Source of the DNA: an uncultured bacterium
GTDB lineage: Bacteria > Spirochaetota > Spirochaetia > Sphaerochaetales > Sphaerochaetaceae
DNA length: 51,304 nt
Reading direction: 5' to 3'
NCBI GenBank assembly: GCA_905215015.1
Contig: CAJMOS010000006.1
Coordinates: 1 to 51,304, forward strand
How positions within the stretch are numbered: position 1 is the first letter of the stretch; each line of letters opens with the position of its first letter. This document shows positions 31,037 through 38,541 of this stretch, piece by piece. Both the position numbers and the translations under genes were made by a program. The notes under the pieces are model-generated. The model did no database searches. It was given only the letters and a program-made list of their open reading frames with translations, and was not told where the DNA came from.

Positions 31037-32776
31037 ATGGAAATCAATGTCTCGACAGTCATCTGGGTATTGATCAGCGCGGCGCTGGTCTACTTCATGC
31101 AGGCAGGCTTCGCCCTGTGCGAGGCGGGCTTGACCCGTGCGAAGAACACAGGGAACATCCTGATGAAGAACATGATGGACTTCTGTATCGGCACCCCATG
31201 TTTCTGGCTGGTAGGCTTCGGCCTGATGTTCCACGGGACAGGGGCCTTGGTCGGGGGCTTCGACCCTCTCATCAGGGGCGCCTACACCGCTGAGAACAGC
31301 GTTGTGCCGCAGACCATTCCGCTGTGGTGCTACGTGATCTTCCAGACCGTCTTCTGCGCGACTGCGGCGACCATCGTGTCCGGTTCGATGGCGGAGCGGA
31401 CCAACTTCAAGGCATATTGCGTCTATTCTGCCGCCATCAGCCTGCTGATTTATCCGATCGGGGGTCATTGGGTATGGGGTGGTGGTTGGTTGAGTTCTCT
31501 TGGCTTCCATGACTTTGCGGGTTCCGCCTGTGTCCATATGGTCGGTGGTCTGATTGCCTGTCTCGGGGCGAAGATGCTCGGTCCCCGTATCGGCAAATAC
31601 GACAAGAACGGGAAGGCCCGTGCCATTCCCGGCCACAACCTGACCGCCTGTGCGCTCGGTGTCTTTATCCTCTGGTTCTGCTGGTTTGGCTTCAACGGTG
31701 GTTCCACAGTGGCCATGGATGGGGCTGCCGCTGCCGAAACCGCCAGCCTCGCCTTCATGAACACCAACCTCGCCGCCGCTGTCGCGACTACGACGACGAT
31801 GATCTTCACCTGGATCCGGTATGGAAAGCCTGATGTCTCCATGACGATGAACGGCGCCCTCGCGGGGCTGGTCGCCATTACCGCGGGTTGTGATTGCGTC
31901 AGCCCGGTGGGTGCCTTCTTCATTGGTCTGGTCGCCGGTGTCCTGGTGGTCCTTTCCGTCGAGTTCTTCGACAACATCGCCAAGATCGACGACCCTGTCG
32001 GTGCCGTCTCCGTCCACATGGTCAACGGCATCTGGGGAGCGCTGGCGGTCGGGCTTTTCTCCACCGGAGCCGATGGAGTCGGCGTCGGACTGTTCTACGG
32101 AGGCGGAGTCCACCAGTTCCTTGTCCAGTTCCTCGGTTTCGCCGCTATCGCCGTCTATGTGCTTGCCACCATGTTCATCATCTTCTCCATCATCGACAAA
32201 CTGATCGGACTGCGTGTCCCCGCCGAGATCGAGATTGACGGTCTGGATATCCACGAGCATGGACTGGCCTCCGCCTATTCCGGTTTCGCCATCAGTGACG
32301 TCTCCGCCAACATGCTGGACGTCAACGAGAACACCGACCTTGGAGAAAGCGACTACGAGAAAGCCTCTCCGGCCCAGAAACAGGCCGCGATCAAGACCAC
32401 CCTCCCGGCAGAGCAGGATACCGGTATGTACAAGGTCTCCATCATCTGCCGTCTCTCTTCGTTCGATGCCTTGAAGAAGGCGCTCAACGACGAAGGCGTG
32501 ACCGGCATGACCATGACACAGGTCTCTGGTTGTGGAATCCAGAAGGGTTCCACCGAACGGTACCGTGGCACGATTGTCGACTCGACGCTGCTGCCGAAAG
32601 TGAAGGTGGAGGTAGTAATCGCCAAGATTCCTGTCGACCGCCTGATTGAGACAGTGAAGAAAACCTTGTACACCGGACATATCGGTGATGGAAAAATCTT
32701 TGTCACCCGCGTGGTCAAGGTCGTCAAAGTCCGTACCGGCGAAGAGGACTACGCGGCCCTTCAGGATGTTGAATAA
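31037..32776 (+). CDS. amt: Ammonium channel fused to a P-II signalling domain
   Basis: This 579-residue fusion has an Amt ammonium channel (residues 1 to about 405, eleven membrane helices). The pore histidines are visible in GSACVHMVGGL and VSVHMVNGIWGAL. After an acidic linker of about 60 residues, a complete P-II (GlnB/GlnK) domain begins near residue 464 (MYKVSIICRL). Its T-loop reads GIQKGSTERYRGTIVD with Tyr509 at the uridylylation position, and GDGKIFV is the ATP-binding B-loop. Normally P-II is a separate protein that plugs Amt; here the regulator is tethered. AGGAGGG precedes the ATG. Confidence 0.95.
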   Translation: MEINVSTVIWVLISAALVYFMQAGFALCEAGLTRAKNTGNILMKNMMDFCIGTPCFWLVGFGLMFHGTGALVGGFDPLIRGAYTAENSVVPQTIPLWCYVIFQTVFCATAATIVSGSMAERTNFKAYCVYSAAISLLIYPIGGHWVWGGGWLSSLGFHDFAGSACVHMVGGLIACLGAKMLGPRIGKYDKNGKARAIPGHNLTACALGVFILWFCWFGFNGGSTVAMDGAAAAETASLAFMNTNLAAAVATTTTMIFTWIRYGKPDVSMTMNGALAGLVAITAGCDCVSPVGAFFIGLVAGVLVVLSVEFFDNIAKIDDPVGAVSVHMVNGIWGALAVGLFSTGADGVGVGLFYGGGVHQFLVQFLGFAAIAVYVLATMFIIFSIIDKLIGLRVPAEIEIDGLDIHEHGLASAYSGFAISDVSANMLDVNENTDLGESDYEKASPAQKQAAIKTTLPAEQDTGMYKVSIICRLSSFDALKKALNDEGVTGMTMTQVSGCGIQKGSTERYRGTIVDSTLLPKVKVEVVIAKIPVDRLIETVKKTLYTGHIGDGKIFVTRVVKVVKVRTGEEDYAALQDVE

Positions 32777-32795
32777 CGGAACCATTGGTTCTTTT

Positions 32796-32832
32796 GGCGG
32801 GAAATCGCTTTTGTGTGCGGCGGTTTCCCGCC
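32796..32832 (+). repeat. Hairpin after ammonium-channel gene
   Basis: GGCGGGAAA pairs perfectly with TTTCCCGCC around a 19-base loop, followed by TCTCTTTG. It could be a weak first terminator or an mRNA 3' stabiliser. Confidence 0.6.
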
Positions 32833-32900
32833 TCTCTTTGCCAATAGATTGTATCTTTCTTTGTCCTCATCGCCTACACCCTTTTACCAAAAACGCAAGG

Positions 32901-32938
32901 GGAGGACGAGACTTCCAACAAGTTTCGCCTCCTTTTTT
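32901..32938 (+). terminator. Rho-independent terminator downstream of ammonium-channel gene
   Basis: GGAGG-a-CGAGACTT, a five-base loop, AAGTTTCG-CCTCC, then six T. The rest of 32777-33027 holds no gene that I can support. Confidence 0.8.
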
Positions 32939-33027
32939 ATGGCGTCACTTTCCCCCCATCCGCGCACTTCGCGCGTCAAAAGGGCACAACTTCCGGGGAA
33001 AAACGTAAAGGGCACGCAGATGGATGG

Positions 33028-33399
33028 TCATTCCTTCAGCAGGAGCCCGACGCCAACGCCGAGCACCTTGGAAAGCCGGAGGGCGGTCTTCTTGCCCACC
33101 GGCTGCACGTCGCGCTCCATCCTGCTGATCGTCATCTTGTCGCACCCGACCATTGCGGCCAGCTGCGCCTGGGTGAGCTTCTTGAGGGTTTTCCTGTGGA
33201 ACCTGATGACCTTGCCAGGGGTGAGGTTGGCCTTGAACTCCCTGAACTCGGGAATGTCGTCCACATCGACGTACTCGTCCTCATCGACGACGACATTGTC
33301 CGCCCCGAACCGCTTGCGGAAGAACTCGATCACATCCTGGGGGACATTGTCCCCGCGCACCTCGAACTCAGTATGGGGCATTTTCACGGCTACCAACAT
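33028..33399 (-). CDS. Helix-turn-helix antitoxin, partner of the RelE/ParE-like toxin
   Basis: This 123-residue protein has an XRE-type helix-turn-helix in its C-terminal half: TQAQLAAMVGCDKMTISRME followed by GKKTALRLSKVLGVGV. The N-terminal part contains an acidic stretch, DEDEYVDVDDIPEF. The ATG at 33399, six bases after GGAGG, lies inside the end of the toxin gene (32-base overlap). The order toxin-antitoxin resembles HigBA rather than RelBE. It probably neutralises the toxin and represses the shared promoter. Confidence 0.82.
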   Translation of the reverse strand: MLVAVKMPHTEFEVRGDNVPQDVIEFFRKRFGADNVVVDEDEYVDVDDIPEFREFKANLTPGKVIRFHRKTLKKLTQAQLAAMVGCDKMTISRMERDVQPVGKKTALRLSKVLGVGVGLLLKE

Positions 33400-33631
33400 A
33401 ATACACCTCCACGACGATTGACCCGTTTTCGTTCCGCCAGCACGCCACCCAGTGGTATGACAGGTGGCAATGGTACGTACAGGTTCCCAGCTTGCTGTAG
33501 TTCGCATAGTCCGGTTGCACCGGTCCAGAGGCCTGAATGTCGGCGAGAAGGCGGAAGAGCATGTCCTTCGCACCTTTTGGAAGGTTCTTTATTCCTTTCG
33601 CGACTTTCTTTGAGACAAGGACCTTGTACAT
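33368..33631 (-). CDS. Type II toxin, RelE/ParE/HigB superfamily
   Basis: This 87-residue basic protein has the RelE-fold pattern: MYKVLVSKKVAKGIKNLPKG, then a helical centre, then strand-rich YHWVACWRNENGSIVVEVYYVG ending SRENAPY. Members cut mRNA at the ribosome or inhibit gyrase. The gene overlaps the antitoxin gene. The ATG at 33631 has no Shine-Dalgarno, but a consensus promoter ends six bases before it, so the toxin message is probably leaderless. It lies in the remains of an integrated element. Confidence 0.82.
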   Translation of the reverse strand: MYKVLVSKKVAKGIKNLPKGAKDMLFRLLADIQASGPVQPDYANYSKLGTCTYHCHLSYHWVACWRNENGSIVVEVYYVGSRENAPY

Positions 33632-33637
33632 GGCATC

Positions 33638-33667
33638 ATTATAGATGTTTTATGTCTACATTGTCAA
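33638..33667 (-). promoter_or_regulatory. Consensus promoter of the toxin-antitoxin operon
   Basis: On the minus strand TTGACA, 18 bases and TATAAT, both perfect, with the toxin ATG six bases past the -10 box. The predicted transcript starts on the ATG. Confidence 0.82.
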
Positions 33668-34077
33668 TGAGGCCGCCTTACGCCTCGTCCTCTTCGGAAG
33701 CAGATGACCTTCCCCTTTTCCGGAGCTGAATTGTGATCACAATTTCTTCCTCCAGCCTTCCCTAAATCCGTAATAGGACATCCGCACAAAAGGTATCTCA
33801 TCCTGTGCCTGCCCAGCAGGGACGATTCCCTCACGTACCGGCAGGCAGGCGTCCACCAGCCCGCCGCGAAGTCCGCGAAAGTCATCCTTCCTGTCGGGAG
33901 GTCGGATGCGGAGAAACCGAGGAGTCCCTGGCTCTGGAGGTCAGAACAGTATTGATACGCCTCGAGCTTGTTCGTGCGTGCCGTCGTGTAGGTATGGCGT
34001 TCCCCGCATTCGTCATAGACGCGGTAATACCACACTTTCTTCCGTTTGGTGAGGGTAAAAGGCGCGTGATAGCGCAT
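33664..34077 (-). pseudogene. Truncated tyrosine integrase (N-terminal fragment)
   Basis: The first ~115 codons encode the N-terminal part of a phage-type integrase. There is an arm-binding beta region (MRYHAPFTLTKRKKVWYYRV, YDECGERHTYTTA) and the start of the core-binding domain (MTFADFAAGWWTPACRYVRE, SSLLGRHRMRYLL). The catalytic domain with the R-H-R-Y residues is absent; after KAGG the reading turns into unrelated sequence and stops at 33664. AAGGA precedes the ATG at 34077. The gene starts 97 bases from the 3' end of tRNA-Ala, the usual place for such an integrase, so this is a decayed element. Confidence 0.75.
33729..33744. repeat. Perfect 16-bp palindrome
   Basis: AATTGTGATCACAATT lies at the point where the integrase fragment loses similarity. 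It resembles an ordinary regulator operator, but no intact promoter is next to it. Confidence 0.6.
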
Positions 34078-34173
34078 GAACATTCCTTTTGCATCCTGCT
34101 TGGTGAAACACAACTGGTCACACCAAGCAGTGATGACTGACGTTATCTCTTTATAACGCAAGGAATTAATGTT

Positions 34174-34247
34174 TGGAGGCTATCAGAATTGAACTGACGA
34201 CCTTCTGCATGCCATGCAGACGCTCTAGCCAACTGAGCTAAGCCCCC
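34174..34247 (-). tRNA. tRNA-Ala (anticodon GGC)
   Basis: On the minus strand the gene folds as a full cloverleaf. The acceptor is GGGGGCT with AGCCTCC, the D-stem GCTC/GAGC, and the anticodon stem TCTGC/GCAGA with loop ATGGCAT (anticodon GGC). The T-stem is GTCAG/CTGAT with loop TTCAATT. The discriminator is A and CCA is not encoded. A promoter, TTGCAA-17-TATTGT, lies at 34260-34288. Its 3' end faces the integrase fragment. Confidence 0.93.
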
Positions 34248-34259
34248 GTTGCAGAAGAA

Positions 34260-34288
34260 ACAATACCTGTTCCGTAGAATAATTGCAA
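34260..34288 (-). promoter_or_regulatory. Promoter of tRNA-Ala
   Basis: On the minus strand TTGCAA, 17 bases and TATTGT end 12 bases before the mature tRNA end. Confidence 0.5.
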
Positions 34289-34307
34289 GGGGGTTGCGAA
34301 AGATTTC

Positions 34308-35471
34308 TTAGACGCGTTTGCCGGACAGGTACACCTCGCTTACCTGGATGTTCTCGTCGAACAGCACCAGGTCTGCTTGCTTCCCTACCGCGATCGAGCC
34401 GGTCTTCCCGTCGATGTGCATCACCCTGGCGGGGTTGATGGTCATCATCGCCACCGCTTCGGCGATCGACAGTCCCGCCTTCTGGTGCATGACCCTGACC
34501 AGCCTGTCGGTCGTTGCCACGCTGCCGGCGAAAGCCTGGTGGTCCGGCATCTTGGCGATGCCGCCCTCGACGAAGCATTTCACGCCTCCGACTTTCGGTC
34601 CGAGGATTGTCGGCCCTTCAGGCATGTCGGCTCCACGCATGCTGTCCGTGCAGAGCGAGATATGGTCATGGGCTTTCAGCTTCAAGATCATCTTGAGCAA
34701 CTCCGGAGGCAGATGCATGCCGTCGGCGATCAGCTCGATGGTCAGTCCGTCAATCAGGTACCCTGCCTCGACCGTGCCCAGGATGCGGAATCCTCCTTCG
34801 CGATGGATGGTGGACATGCCGGAGTAGAAGTGGGTCAGATGGGTCACCCCATGGTCGAACGCGCGGCTGATTTCCTGGTAGGTGGCGTTGGTATGGCCGG
34901 CGGCCAGGACGATGCCGGTGTCCCGAAGCGCGTCAGCCATTTCGATGGCGCCGGGCAGTTCGGGAGCGAAAGAAATCCGCTTGATCACGTCGCCTCCCTT
35001 TTCAAGGAACATGCGGTAATGTTCTTGCTTCGGGGTCTTGATGAACGAGGGGTCCTGGGCTCCTGCCTGGGCAGGGCTGAAGTAGGGTCCTTCCATGTGG
35101 ATGCCTTCGAGATGGGGGATCGCATCCCCATACTTCCTGGCTTCGCGAAAGCACTCGAAGGTATGGATGGTGGCCTCGTCCGTGTTGGTCATGGTCGTGG
35201 GGTAGTAGGTCGTTGTGCCATGCTTCAGGTGCGCTTTGGCCGCCAGCACGATATCCTCGGCCTCTCCGTCCATGATGTCATGGCCGCCTCCGCCATGGGA
35301 ATGGATGTCTATGAACCCTGGGGCCAGATACAACCCCTTGCAATCGACAACTTCCTCTCCTGGAAGGGCGGAAAGATGTTCCCCGTAGGCTTTGATGCGC
35401 GGACCTTCCGTCCTGAGCGATGCTTGGACGGTATGGTTTTCCAGCACAAGCCGAGCATTGGTAAACAGCAT
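34308..35471 (-). CDS. nagA: N-acetylglucosamine-6-phosphate deacetylase-like enzyme
   Basis: This 387-residue amidohydrolase would remove acetate from N-acetyl amino-sugar 6-phosphates. The signatures FIDIHSHGGGGHDIMD, HMEGPYFSP, AAGHTNATYQEI, DGMHLPPE and CTDSMRGADMPEG carry the metal and catalytic residues. The substrate loop THLTHFYSGMSTIHREGG differs from the common THLFNAM form, marking a separate NagA branch. GGAG precedes the ATG at 35471. It is divergent from a TRAP importer operon that ends in two NagB relatives, so it belongs to the same pathway. Confidence 0.9.
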   Translation of the reverse strand: MLFTNARLVLENHTVQASLRTEGPRIKAYGEHLSALPGEEVVDCKGLYLAPGFIDIHSHGGGGHDIMDGEAEDIVLAAKAHLKHGTTTYYPTTMTNTDEATIHTFECFREARKYGDAIPHLEGIHMEGPYFSPAQAGAQDPSFIKTPKQEHYRMFLEKGGDVIKRISFAPELPGAIEMADALRDTGIVLAAGHTNATYQEISRAFDHGVTHLTHFYSGMSTIHREGGFRILGTVEAGYLIDGLTIELIADGMHLPPELLKMILKLKAHDHISLCTDSMRGADMPEGPTILGPKVGGVKCFVEGGIAKMPDHQAFAGSVATTDRLVRVMHQKAGLSIAEAVAMMTINPARVMHIDGKTGSIAVGKQADLVLFDENIQVSEVYLSGKRV

Positions 35472-35532
35472 ATGGCACTCCTCGGGGAATCTGCCCTTGG
35501 GCTTCAGGCGTCCGACAGGCCAAGATTCCTCG

Positions 35533-35560
35533 TTGACAACAGTATAGACCTTGTTATAAT
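35533..35560 (+). promoter_or_regulatory. Promoter of the TRAP operon
   Basis: TTGACA, 16 bases and TATAAT, both perfect, with a predicted start near 35567, at the first base of the operator. Confidence 0.82.
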
Positions 35561-35566
35561 TAAGTC

Positions 35567-35586
35567 AAACGTTAACGTTAGCGTTT
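35567..35586 (+). promoter_or_regulatory. LacI-type operator at the TRAP operon start
   Basis: AAACGTTAAC/GTTAGCGTTT is a 20-bp dyad with one mismatched pair, centred on CG, as LacI-family sites are. It covers about +1 to +20, an ideal repressor position. The likely ligand is the LacI-family protein encoded at 38542-39636. Confidence 0.75.
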
Positions 35587-35604
35587 TCTTAGGAGGTTTC
35601 CCCA

Positions 35605-36606
35605 ATGAAACAGAGAGTATTGGCATTGGCGTTGCTGTCTGTCGTCGCAGCAAGTGTTGCATTTGCACAGGGCTCCAGCGAGTCCGGTAGTTCTGCCGCA
35701 AGCGGCAAGACCATCAAGCTGAGACTGGCTGAAAACCAGCCTGCGAACAACCCGATTTCCCAGGGCATGCAGAAGTTCGCAGACCTGGTGAAGGAAAAGA
35801 CCAATGGAAGTGTGGAGGTTGATGTCTACCTCGACGCCCAGCTTGGCACCGAGAACGAGACCATCGACCAGGTGCAGGCGGGAACGCTTGATTTCGCGCG
35901 CATCAACACGTCCGCCCTGGCCTCGACGGCTGACGAGGTCGGCGTCTTCACGCTGCCGTACATCTTTACCGGCATGGAACAGAAGTACAAGGTCCTGGAT
36001 GGCGAGATCGGACAGGGAATCATCAAGCAGCTTGAGAAGTACAACATGATCGGACTGGAATACTGGGAAGCGGGAAGCCGCAACTTCTACTCGACCAAGA
36101 AGCCGATCAAGAGCGTCGCCGACCTGAAGGGGATGAAAGTCCGTGTCCAGCAGTCGGAAGTCGCCATCAAGATGGTCGAGCTTCTCGGTGGAGCCGCCAC
36201 CCCGATGGCATACGGCGAGGTCTACCAGGGCCTGCAGACCGGCGTTATCGATGCAGCGGAGAACGATTTCGTCTCCTATTACACCTCCGGCCATTATGAA
36301 GTCGCGAAAAACTATACCCTCGACGGCCATATGGCTCCTCCGGCCATGCTGCTGATGAGCAAGAAGTCCTGGGACAAGCTTTCCAGCGACCAGCAGAAGG
36401 CCATCCGCGAGGCGGCAAAGGAAGCTGCGGCATGGCAGAGAAAGGCGATGGACGACTTCCAGAACGAGAGCCGCGCCGCTGTCGAGAAGGCGGGAAGCAA
36501 GATCTACACGGTTGACGCCAAGGAGTTCCAGAACGCTGTCGGAGCCATCTACGACATGTATCCCCAGTACAAGGACGTCATCGAGAAGATCAAGGCAATC
36601 AACTAA
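35605..36606 (+). CDS. dctP: TRAP transporter substrate-binding protein (DctP type)
   Basis: This 333-residue periplasmic protein binds an acidic substrate for a TRAP importer. The signal peptide ends ASVAFAQGSSES. DctP features include RLAENQPANNPISQGMQKFA, ASTADEVGVFTLPYIF and the ligand-contact arginine in GMKVRVQQSEVAIKM at about residue 177. AGGAGG precedes the ATG. The gene lies directly after a LacI-type operator and before a hairpin that separates it from the membrane subunit genes. The amino-sugar enzymes around it suggest a carboxylated amino sugar, by inference. Confidence 0.93.
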   Translation: MKQRVLALALLSVVAASVAFAQGSSESGSSAASGKTIKLRLAENQPANNPISQGMQKFADLVKEKTNGSVEVDVYLDAQLGTENETIDQVQAGTLDFARINTSALASTADEVGVFTLPYIFTGMEQKYKVLDGEIGQGIIKQLEKYNMIGLEYWEAGSRNFYSTKKPIKSVADLKGMKVRVQQSEVAIKMVELLGGAATPMAYGEVYQGLQTGVIDAAENDFVSYYTSGHYEVAKNYTLDGHMAPPAMLLMSKKSWDKLSSDQQKAIREAAKEAAAWQRKAMDDFQNESRAAVEKAGSKIYTVDAKEFQNAVGAIYDMYPQYKDVIEKIKAIN

Positions 36607-36621
36607 GCCCATGCTCTTCGG

Positions 36622-36655
36622 GACTGTCCTGCCACGGCGGGACAGTCTTCATTTT
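36622..36655 (+). terminator. Intra-operon hairpin between dctP and dctQ
   Basis: GACTGTCC (36622-36629) pairs with GGACAGTC (36640-36647), followed by TTCATTTTC. It probably stops part of transcription, keeping binding protein above membrane subunits. Confidence 0.65.
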
Positions 36656-36665
36656 CTACCCTGGT

Positions 36666-37235
36666 ATGTGCATGAAGATGAAAACACAACGATTGGCAGG
36701 TTTGCGCTCCTTCCTGGATAAAGCCACGGAATTCGAGCGTACCCTGTGCTGTTACGACTTGATACTCGAGATCGCCATCACCTTCGTCCAGGTGGTGCTC
36801 CGCACGCTCGGGCATCCCTTCAGCTGGTCGGAAGAAGCCACGCTGATGTTGCTGGTCTGGTTCGGATACCTGTGCATTCCTCTCGATATCTATACCGACT
36901 CGCACGCGGCGTTGTATTTCCTGTATGGGAAGATTCCCCCGAAAGGAAAGAAACTGCTCGACTTGGGCCGCCATGGAATCTTGGTCTGGTTCAGTGTCGA
37001 GATGGTCAGATATGGAATCATGATCACCCGGCTCGCCATCCCCAAACGGCAGCCCGCCACGGGTTTCTCCCAGGGATGGTTGTTCGCCCCGCTCATCCTT
37101 GGCGGCGTGCTGATGGCCGTGTATGCCGGTTTCAACTTTGTGGATACCATCCTCAAGCCGACAAGCGAGTATGTCCGTTCCGACGAGCCGAAGACTGCCG
37201 AGGAACTGAACAAGGAAAGAGGAGGCAGCGTATGA
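36666..37235 (+). CDS. dctQ: TRAP transporter small permease (DctQ type)
   Basis: This inner-membrane protein of about 189 residues has four hydrophobic segments, including EIAITFVQVVLRTLG and EEATLMLLVWFGYLCIPLDI, the latter a DctQ hallmark. The start is uncertain among nearby ATGs at 36666 and 36672 because no clear Shine-Dalgarno is seen. The C-terminal tail is charged. Its stop overlaps the ATG of the large permease gene as ATGA, so the two are translated together. Confidence 0.9.
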   Translation: MCMKMKTQRLAGLRSFLDKATEFERTLCCYDLILEIAITFVQVVLRTLGHPFSWSEEATLMLLVWFGYLCIPLDIYTDSHAALYFLYGKIPPKGKKLLDLGRHGILVWFSVEMVRYGIMITRLAIPKRQPATGFSQGWLFAPLILGGVLMAVYAGFNFVDTILKPTSEYVRSDEPKTAEELNKERGGSV

Positions 37236-38536
37236 GCCAGATGGCAATGGGCACTTTGCTTTTGTTCGCGTCATTGGTCATTCTGATGGTTTTCCGGTTC
37301 CCCATCTCCTTCTGCCTTGGGGTCTCCGCGTTGTTCACGGCCGCTTATCTTGGCATCCCGTTCTTCAACCTGTTCCAGAAGATGTCGACCGGCATCACCA
37401 GCTTTACCTTCATGTGCGTGCCGTTCTTCATCATCATGGCGCAGATCATGACTGATGGCGGCATCAGCGACCGGCTTACCAAGTTCTGCAATGTCCTGAT
37501 CGGGCGTATGCGGGGCGGCACCGCCATCGTGAACTGCTTGGTCTCCATGTTCTTCGGCGGAATCTCCGGCAGCTCGATCGCGGATGTCTCCTCGATTGGT
37601 TCGTTCCTGATTCCCGCCATGATCAAGGAAGGATATGACGCCGACTACACAATCGCCGTTACCTGCACCAGCAGTGTCGAGGGCATCATCATTCCCCCGA
37701 GCCAGAACATGATCTTCTATATCGTCGCTGCGGGAAGCGGGCTCTCGATCAGCACGATGTTCATGTGCGGATACCTGCCTGGGTTCATCCTGACGATGGC
37801 CTTGGCTGCCTGCTCTTTCATCATCGCAGTGAAAAAGAAGTACCCAATCAGCGAGCGTCACCCCTGGAGGGAGAACATCGTGATCATCCGTGAGGCCCTG
37901 CTGGGTCTGGTCACCATCCTGATTGTCGCCGTCGGCATTCTTGCCGGCATCTTCACCGCGACCGAGGCGGGGGCCATTGCCGCCGTCTACGCGCTGTTCG
38001 TGACGACCTGCATCTATCACACGATGGATTTCAGGAAGTTCATGAAATGCCTGCGCCAGTCCTTGAAGACTTTGGGGACGATCATGGCCATCATCGCCAC
38101 CAGCAGCGCCTTCAGCTATGTGCTTGCATTCCTGAAGGTTCCTACCCGTGTGGCCAACAGCCTGATGGCGGTCTCCAGCAATCCTGCGGTGGCCATGCTG
38201 CTGATGATTCTCATGATGGTTGTCCTCGGCTGTTTCATGGATATGGGAATCCTCCTGATCCTCCTGACCCCGATCCTCTATCCGGTGGCCATGAAGTTCG
38301 GCTACAACCCGTACCATTTCGGCCTGATCATGGTCCTGACCCTCGGTCTCGGCCTTCTGACTCCGCCGGTCGGCACCTCGCTGTGGGCCGGATGCTCGAT
38401 TGCCGGAATCCCGATCGAGAAATCGATCAAAGGCTTCCTGCCGTTCTACTTCACCTACATGGCGGTGTTGGCGGTCATCATCCTTTGCCCGGCTTTGACT
38501 CTTTGTCTTCCTCGCGCGTTGGGGTATATTGCATAA
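37232..38536 (+). CDS. dctM: TRAP transporter large permease (DctM type)
   Basis: This 434-residue inner-membrane subunit moves the substrate using a sodium or proton gradient. It has about twelve membrane segments. Family blocks include FFGGISGSSIADVSSIGSFL, VEGIIIPPSQNMIFYIVAAG and LGLLTPPVGTSLWAGCSIAG. GGAGG precedes the ATG at 37232; longer readings upstream cross dctQ and are not real. A predicted promoter for the next gene, the LacI-family regulator, lies in its last 35 bases. Confidence 0.94.
   Translation: MSQMAMGTLLLFASLVILMVFRFPISFCLGVSALFTAAYLGIPFFNLFQKMSTGITSFTFMCVPFFIIMAQIMTDGGISDRLTKFCNVLIGRMRGGTAIVNCLVSMFFGGISGSSIADVSSIGSFLIPAMIKEGYDADYTIAVTCTSSVEGIIIPPSQNMIFYIVAAGSGLSISTMFMCGYLPGFILTMALAACSFIIAVKKKYPISERHPWRENIVIIREALLGLVTILIVAVGILAGIFTATEAGAIAAVYALFVTTCIYHTMDFRKFMKCLRQSLKTLGTIMAIIATSSAFSYVLAFLKVPTRVANSLMAVSSNPAVAMLLMILMMVVLGCFMDMGILLILLTPILYPVAMKFGYNPYHFGLIMVLTLGLGLLTPPVGTSLWAGCSIAGIPIEKSIKGFLPFYFTYMAVLAVIILCPALTLCLPRALGYIA
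38503..38530 (+). promoter_or_regulatory. Predicted promoter of the LacI-family gene inside dctM
   Basis: TTGTCT, 16 bases and TATATT; the predicted start near 38537 leaves a leader of only about five bases before the ATG at 38542, which lacks a ribosome site. Confidence 0.4.
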
Positions 38537-38541
38537 GTACT

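Noticed and set aside
30893..32785. 630-codon minus-strand open frame opposite the ammonium channel
   Set aside because: The peptide is Asp/Gly/His-rich shadow sequence; the plus strand encodes an intact Amt-P-II protein.
33729..33744. Palindrome read as a lac or CRP operator
   Set aside because: The spacing between half-sites differs from both known operators and no promoter or target gene is placed to use it.
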